Source: Streptomyces sp. (GTDB taxonomy: Bacteria > Actinomycetota > Actinomycetes > Streptomycetales > Streptomycetaceae). From it: a DNA stretch of 64,000 bases. Numbering within the stretch: the first letter of the stretch is position 1; every line of letters starts with the position of its first letter. The notes under the pieces are model-generated. The model was given only the letters and a program-made list of their open reading frames with translations, did no database searches and was not told where the DNA came from. The stretch is from positions 61,653-125,652 of the forward strand of contig NZ_JAEKKT010000126.1 of NCBI RefSeq assembly GCF_019510245.1, written 5' to 3'. Made by a program: the position numbers and the translations under genes. This document shows positions 60,617 through 64,000 of this stretch, piece by piece.

Positions 60617-61150
60617 TCAGTGCTGCGCGGCCAGACCGCTGACGACAACGGCGGCGAGGACGGCGAGTATCAGGACGTAGACGGGCTGAGCGAGAGGACT
60701 GCTGTTCATCGGGTCGCGGTCGACCGGCAGCTCAGGGTGCGGCTTCTCCAGGTCGGCCCAGACCTTCTTGCCGCAGTTCAGTGGTTCGGTTCCCCATGCC
60801 GTCGAGACGGCTTCGACGATGGCCAGGCCCCTGCCGTGGGCGTCGGCGGCGGCCGCGTCGATCCGCTGCGGGAGGTCGGTGCTGTGGTCGACGACCGCAA
60901 CCCGTGCCCGGTCGTCGTTGAGGCGGGCCAAGGTCACGCGGAACGAGGCACGGCGGGCGTGCAACACCGCGTTGGAGGCGAGTTCGGAGACGACCAGCTC
61001 GGCCGTGTTGGCGAGTTCCGGCATCTTCCAGTCGACGAGCGCCGCGTGCACGAACCGGCGGGCCTCACCGACCGATACGGCGTCGCCCAGGAACGACCTC
61101 GTGATGACGGGAGCGCCGTCCTTGGTGGGGATCTGGTTGCCTGCCAGCAC
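60617..61150 (-). CDS. GHKL ATPase-domain protein with a C-terminal membrane tail
   Basis: The GTG at 61150 (177 residues) is near the stop codon of the upstream gene; a GTG at 61159 is equally possible. It has an anti-sigma/serine-kinase-type ATPase domain (ANTAELVVSELASNAVLHARRASFRVTLARLND; VVDHSTDLPQRIDAAAADAHGRGLAIVEAVSTAWG) and then a hydrophobic helix ending the protein (PVYVLILAVLAAVVVSGLAAQH). The membrane tail is unusual for this family. It is followed by the radical SAM gene 93 bp downstream on the same strand, so they may be one operon. Confidence 0.75.
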   Translation of the reverse strand: MLAGNQIPTKDGAPVITRSFLGDAVSVGEARRFVHAALVDWKMPELANTAELVVSELASNAVLHARRASFRVTLARLNDDRARVAVVDHSTDLPQRIDAAAADAHGRGLAIVEAVSTAWGTEPLNCGKKVWADLEKPHPELPVDRDPMNSSPLAQPVYVLILAVLAAVVVSGLAAQH

Positions 61151-61151
61151 G

Positions 61152-61688
61152 TCAACCACCGACTCGGGTTGCACCGCGCTTCGTTGCCTGTGCGAGGCCG
61201 TACACGGTCGGCCGTGCGACCAGGCTGGGGAGGCAGAGCGCACCCACGCCGGGCGGCGGGACGGGCCAGTACGACTCTCCGTTGACGTAGTCGGTCTGCC
61301 AGACCGGAGGTAGGGCGAGGGTAGTGTCCGCCTTCACGCACTGGGCGCCGGGGCTGGTCCAGTAGCTGGGAACGTCTGCGGATACGAGCGCGTAGTAGAA
61401 CCCGAGTCTGCGGCTCGCGAAGACCGGGCCGCCGTCCAAGGCTGTGAGGGGGAACCAGTCAACCTCGTCCGGGACCGAAGTCTCAGCCGCCGCGTGCACG
61501 AGGTCCCGCGGCATCCGGACGGCAGAGAACAGGCCGCCGCACCGCAGAAAGGTGACGTCCCCGTCCTCCCGCTCGTGCCGGCCGGTCCCGGGATACGGCG
61601 ACGCGGTCAGCAACCAGGCCTCCACGCTGAGTTCCCCACCCCGCTGCGGCGCTGCCCCCGCACTGAACCAGGGGCGGATGCCGCTCAC
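61152..61688 (-). CDS. Hypothetical protein of the ATPase-coupled pair (178 aa)
   Basis: A GTG at 61688 gives VSGIRPWFSAGAAPQRGG..., with a weak GGGAA upstream. The frame is open to 61796 but without better support. The protein has mixed alpha-beta composition with aromatic residues (GDVTFLRCGGLFSAVRMPRDLVHAAAE; DEVDWFPLTALDGGPVFASRRLGFYYALVSADVPSYW; GESYWPVPPPGVGALCLPSL). Similar small proteins sit beside ATPase-fold genes in Streptomyces and their integrated elements. I cannot name the family. Its stop codon overlaps the start region of the ATPase gene. Confidence 0.65.
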   Translation of the reverse strand: MSGIRPWFSAGAAPQRGGELSVEAWLLTASPYPGTGRHEREDGDVTFLRCGGLFSAVRMPRDLVHAAAETSVPDEVDWFPLTALDGGPVFASRRLGFYYALVSADVPSYWTSPGAQCVKADTTLALPPVWQTDYVNGESYWPVPPPGVGALCLPSLVARPTVYGLAQATKRGATRVGG

Positions 61689-62023
61689 CGGACGCCGTTC
61701 CCAAGGTGCTTCAGGCTGAGCGGGGCGAGCGGGTAGGACGTGACGCCGGGAGTTCGAGGCCGGGGTCGATGAGCGGACGGCGAGCGGACCGGGCACCCGG
61801 TCTCGACGTGCTGTCCGGGGTCTCCTTCACCCTGTCGGCCCGAGGCACACAGGAGCGGGCTACGGATACCGAAAGCAGGGAAAGGCGCAGTTTGGAGCCC
61901 ATGTCCCAATGCCTCCCTCTAGGCTCGTTCAGGGATGACCTCGACGGTATGTAGTCGAGTCGGCTCCGTGAAGTGACTGCGAGTACAGGTGTCTTGCGGC
62001 CAAGCACCAGGAAGTGGGCCATC

Positions 62024-63136
62024 ATGCGGCCAAGTCCTCAGCGAACCCTTACCGGCAGTCAGGGTTCAGCTTCCCGTGGCAGAAACGGCCTGATCAGCGG
62101 CTACATCCTGCGGGTGATTCGGGAGCAACTCGGCTACACCCAGGAGGAGACGGCCAGGCAGCTCCGCGTGAGCCCCGACACGATCGCCTGGTGGGAGACC
62201 GGACGCCGGCCGCTGACGTCCGTACCCGTCGGGCAGATGCTCGTGATCCGCTGCCGCCTCATGCAGTTGCACACCCCGCCAGCGCTCCTCCAGGCCTTGG
62301 ATCGCGGCCTGGAGGCGGACGTCCTTCTCACGTCCGTCCTGGACGACGACACCCCGGTCGAGGACAGCCCGCTCGGCACGATGGTGATGCAGCGCGAGCT
62401 GGCCAAAGTCCTCGCCTGGCCGCTCACCGGGGTAGCGCCGCGTCCGGTCCGCTCACTGCCCAAGCCACCCCGGCCTCGCCGAGGGCCCGCCCCGGCCGGG
62501 CCCGAGCTGACCGCCACAGAACGGATGCGCTTCTTCGACCAGTTGCGCCAGACCGCCGAGCAGGCCCGTGGCCCCGAGCAGTTCCTCCTACGCCGCCAGG
62601 CCCTCTACCTGTCCGGGTACGACACCGCGTCGGACAACGCGGAGTGGCTCGCCTACCAGCAGCGCACCGAGCGTCCGGGTGACTGGCTGACGTCCTGGCT
62701 CAACTCCCGCAGCGTGGCCGCCGTCGCCGCCCGGCACGGCGACCGCGACCGCATGTCCCGCTTCATCGACAACGCGCTCCTGGACGACGACGCCGGCGAG
62801 GCCGCGAACCTGGCCTACTGGGTGTACTGGGTCGGCGAGATGCCCCCGCAGCTCTCGGACGACTTCATCGCCGACCGTTCCCCCGAACTGTGGCCCGGTG
62901 ACCGTCTCCTCGCCCACCTCGTCGACGGTCTCACCCCGCACCACGGCTACGTGGACCTCAACATCCATTCGGTATGGGCCCTCCTCAAGATCCGGCCCAA
63001 CCTGCTGCGCTCGGGGGCCGCCAGCCGCGCCCTTCGCGAACGGCTCCCGATCATGTTGTATAGCCGGGAACTCTCGGCGCGTGGGCGACGGGAGATGGAG
63101 AACATCCGCTACGCGATCCGCCTCGCTGAGGCGTGA
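62024..63136 (+). CDS. XRE-family regulator with large C-terminal domain (370 aa)
   Basis: The ATG at 62024 follows GGAAGTGGGCC. The N-terminal helix-turn-helix is at about residues 25-85 ([57 protein letters not shown]). The rest (about 130-370) is a helical domain ([48 protein letters not shown]...) typical of a Streptomyces family of unknown effector. It is coupled to an HD-type hydrolase gene 13 bp downstream, an arrangement often seen in this genus. Confidence 0.85.
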   Translation: MRPSPQRTLTGSQGSASRGRNGLISGYILRVIREQLGYTQEETARQLRVSPDTIAWWETGRRPLTSVPVGQMLVIRCRLMQLHTPPALLQALDRGLEADVLLTSVLDDDTPVEDSPLGTMVMQRELAKVLAWPLTGVAPRPVRSLPKPPRPRRGPAPAGPELTATERMRFFDQLRQTAEQARGPEQFLLRRQALYLSGYDTASDNAEWLAYQQRTERPGDWLTSWLNSRSVAAVAARHGDRDRMSRFIDNALLDDDAGEAANLAYWVYWVGEMPPQLSDDFIADRSPELWPGDRLLAHLVDGLTPHHGYVDLNIHSVWALLKIRPNLLRSGAASRALRERLPIMLYSRELSARGRREMENIRYAIRLAEA

Positions 63137-63149
63137 GAGGAGCCCCACG

Positions 63150-63734
63150 GTGGCAGACGACCTGACTCCGGTGGCGCGATTCGTCTACGAGGCCGGAAGC
63201 CTGAAGGCGACGAAGCGCACCGGATGGTGGATGGCCGGCGTCAAGGACCCCGAGAGCGTCGCCGAACACTCCTGGCGGGTGGCGCTCCTCGCCTCCATCA
63301 TCGCCAAGCTCGAAGGCGCCGACCCGGCACAGGCCGCTCTCCTCGCGGTCTGGCACGACACGGGCGAAACTCGCACAGGCGACGTCAACCACCTCGGCAG
63401 GAAGTACACCGGCGGCGCCGAGGCCGACCCTCGCGACATCGCCTCCGACCAGGTGGCGGGGTTCCCCGAGGGACTGGCACAGGCGGTGCGTGACCTGATC
63501 GGCGAGTACGAGGCGAAGGAGTCCCCAGAGGCCGTCTGTGCCCGTGACGCCGACAAGCTGGAGTGCATGATCCAAGGCATCGAATACCGCGACCAGGGCT
63601 ACGCGAACACGCAGCGCTGGATCGACAACTCCCGAGGCCGGATCGTCACCAAGAGCGGTCAGCAGCTGGCGGACGCCGTGCTCGCCGCCGGCAGCCTCGA
63701 CTGGTTCCGTGCGGCCCTGGGCGAGGCGCCCTGA
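63150..63734 (+). CDS. HD-domain hydrolase (YfbR-like), 194 aa
   Basis: The GTG at 63150 has AGAGGAG eight bases upstream. HD metal motifs are visible: SVAEHSWRVALLA (His), AVWHDTGETRTGD (His-Asp) and CARDADKLECMIQG (Asp). This layout is that of 5'-nucleotidase/HD families such as YfbR. Substrate unknown; a nucleotide phosphatase is likely. It is co-transcribed with the XRE gene. Confidence 0.88.
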   Translation: MADDLTPVARFVYEAGSLKATKRTGWWMAGVKDPESVAEHSWRVALLASIIAKLEGADPAQAALLAVWHDTGETRTGDVNHLGRKYTGGAEADPRDIASDQVAGFPEGLAQAVRDLIGEYEAKESPEAVCARDADKLECMIQGIEYRDQGYANTQRWIDNSRGRIVTKSGQQLADAVLAAGSLDWFRAALGEAP

Positions 63735-63853
63735 TCAGGCGTTGTAGGCCTTATTGCCTCGCATGCGTCACCCACTTCACCGCAATGGCTGCGGAGACTA
63801 TCGCTGCGCCAAGTCTACGGAGGTCCTTGGCATTGCGTCGGTGACCAGGCCCG

Positions 63854-64000
63854 CTACTCGACGTAGGTCACCGAAAAACTCACGTTCGTGAAGTATTGGA
63901 AATCCTCACCGCCTTTAGGGAGACATTTGAATTGAAAATCTTGGGCCGGGTCGACGGTTTCAGCAATCTTACCTGTCGGCAAATCAAGCAACTGAAATCC
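63854..64000 (-). CDS. C-terminal part of an unknown protein (runs off right edge)
   Basis: The last 48 codons and stop of a minus-strand gene. The visible protein is GFQLLDLPTGKIAETVDPAQ followed by DFQFKCLPKGGEDFQYFTNV, ending SFSVTYVE. The codons are markedly less GC-rich than those of the rest of the window, suggesting recent transfer. The frame enters from beyond 64000. No family can be named. Confidence 0.6.
   Translation of the reverse strand, partial: GFQLLDLPTGKIAETVDPAQDFQFKCLPKGGEDFQYFTNVSFSVTYVE

Overview
This is a high-GC actinobacterial chromosome segment, almost certainly Streptomyces. The evidence is the extreme third-position GC, many GTG starts, 4-base stop/start overlaps (GTGA, ATGA), and the typical Streptomyces dispersed palindromic repeat (GGCTGGTCGCGCAGTTCC... 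/ GCGCCCCTNACGGGGCGC). From memory, the gene order (acyl-CoA dehydrogenase, UDP-glucose dehydrogenase, membrane dipeptidase, purE-purK, two-component pair, POT transporter, sigI cluster, hut genes, cystathionine beta-synthase, thiolase) resembles the S. coelicolor SCO305x-308x region; no search was run.

Layout. 1-2.7 kb is the integrase end of an integrated element: a partial zinc-finger-like gene, a small excisionase-like gene, a winged-helix regulator and a divergent tyrosine integrase, with a three-site operator array between the last two. 2.8-16 kb is core chromosome: acyl-CoA dehydrogenase, UDP-glucose dehydrogenase, a CGNR regulator divergent from two VOC proteins, an active/degenerate dipeptidase pair, purKE, GtrA, a histidine kinase/response regulator pair and a peptide transporter. 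16-20 kb is a four-gene, translationally coupled operon of cell-surface proteins with two sortase signals (LAETG and LPKTG). 20.4-24.4 kb holds an anti-sigma-type ATPase, a STAS antagonist, a SigB-family sigma factor and a sigma/zinc-finger/lectin fusion. 24.4-30 kb is a coupled histidine-utilisation operon (urocanase, an M20 amidohydrolase, formimidoylglutamate deiminase, imidazolonepropionase). 31.7-33.8 kb is a roadblock/LC7 cluster without a GTPase. 34.5-40.3 kb has an RpiR regulator coupled to an ammonia-lyase homologue lacking a normal MIO triad, divergent from an OpuC-type ABC transporter. 40.4-43.3 kb has a carbonic anhydrase homologue, a short-chain dehydrogenase and an XRE regulator. 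A TnpB element with its predicted omegaRNA end abuts the cystathionine beta-synthase gene at 43.8-45.1 kb. 46.8-53.8 kb is core again (SGNH hydrolase, thiolase, small conserved genes, a Bax-inhibitor-like protein, pobA).

The most interesting system is at 53.9-57.9 kb. Two nearly identical 71-72-residue peptides are followed by a membrane M50 metallopeptidase carrying an N-terminal PqqD/RRE-like region, then a secreted protein. A divergent Cro/C1-type regulator faces two TGTCCAA-N5-TTGGACA-type operators. This looks like an uncharacterised peptide-processing (RiPP-like or peptide-signal) locus.

From about 58.4 kb to the right edge, a tRNA-3'-end-like sequence and a 24-bp perfect palindrome precede genes of accessory character: a GNAT protein, a radical SAM protein with an apparent frameshift, an ATPase-fold protein with a membrane tail, an XRE protein, an HD hydrolase, and a lower-GC partial gene.
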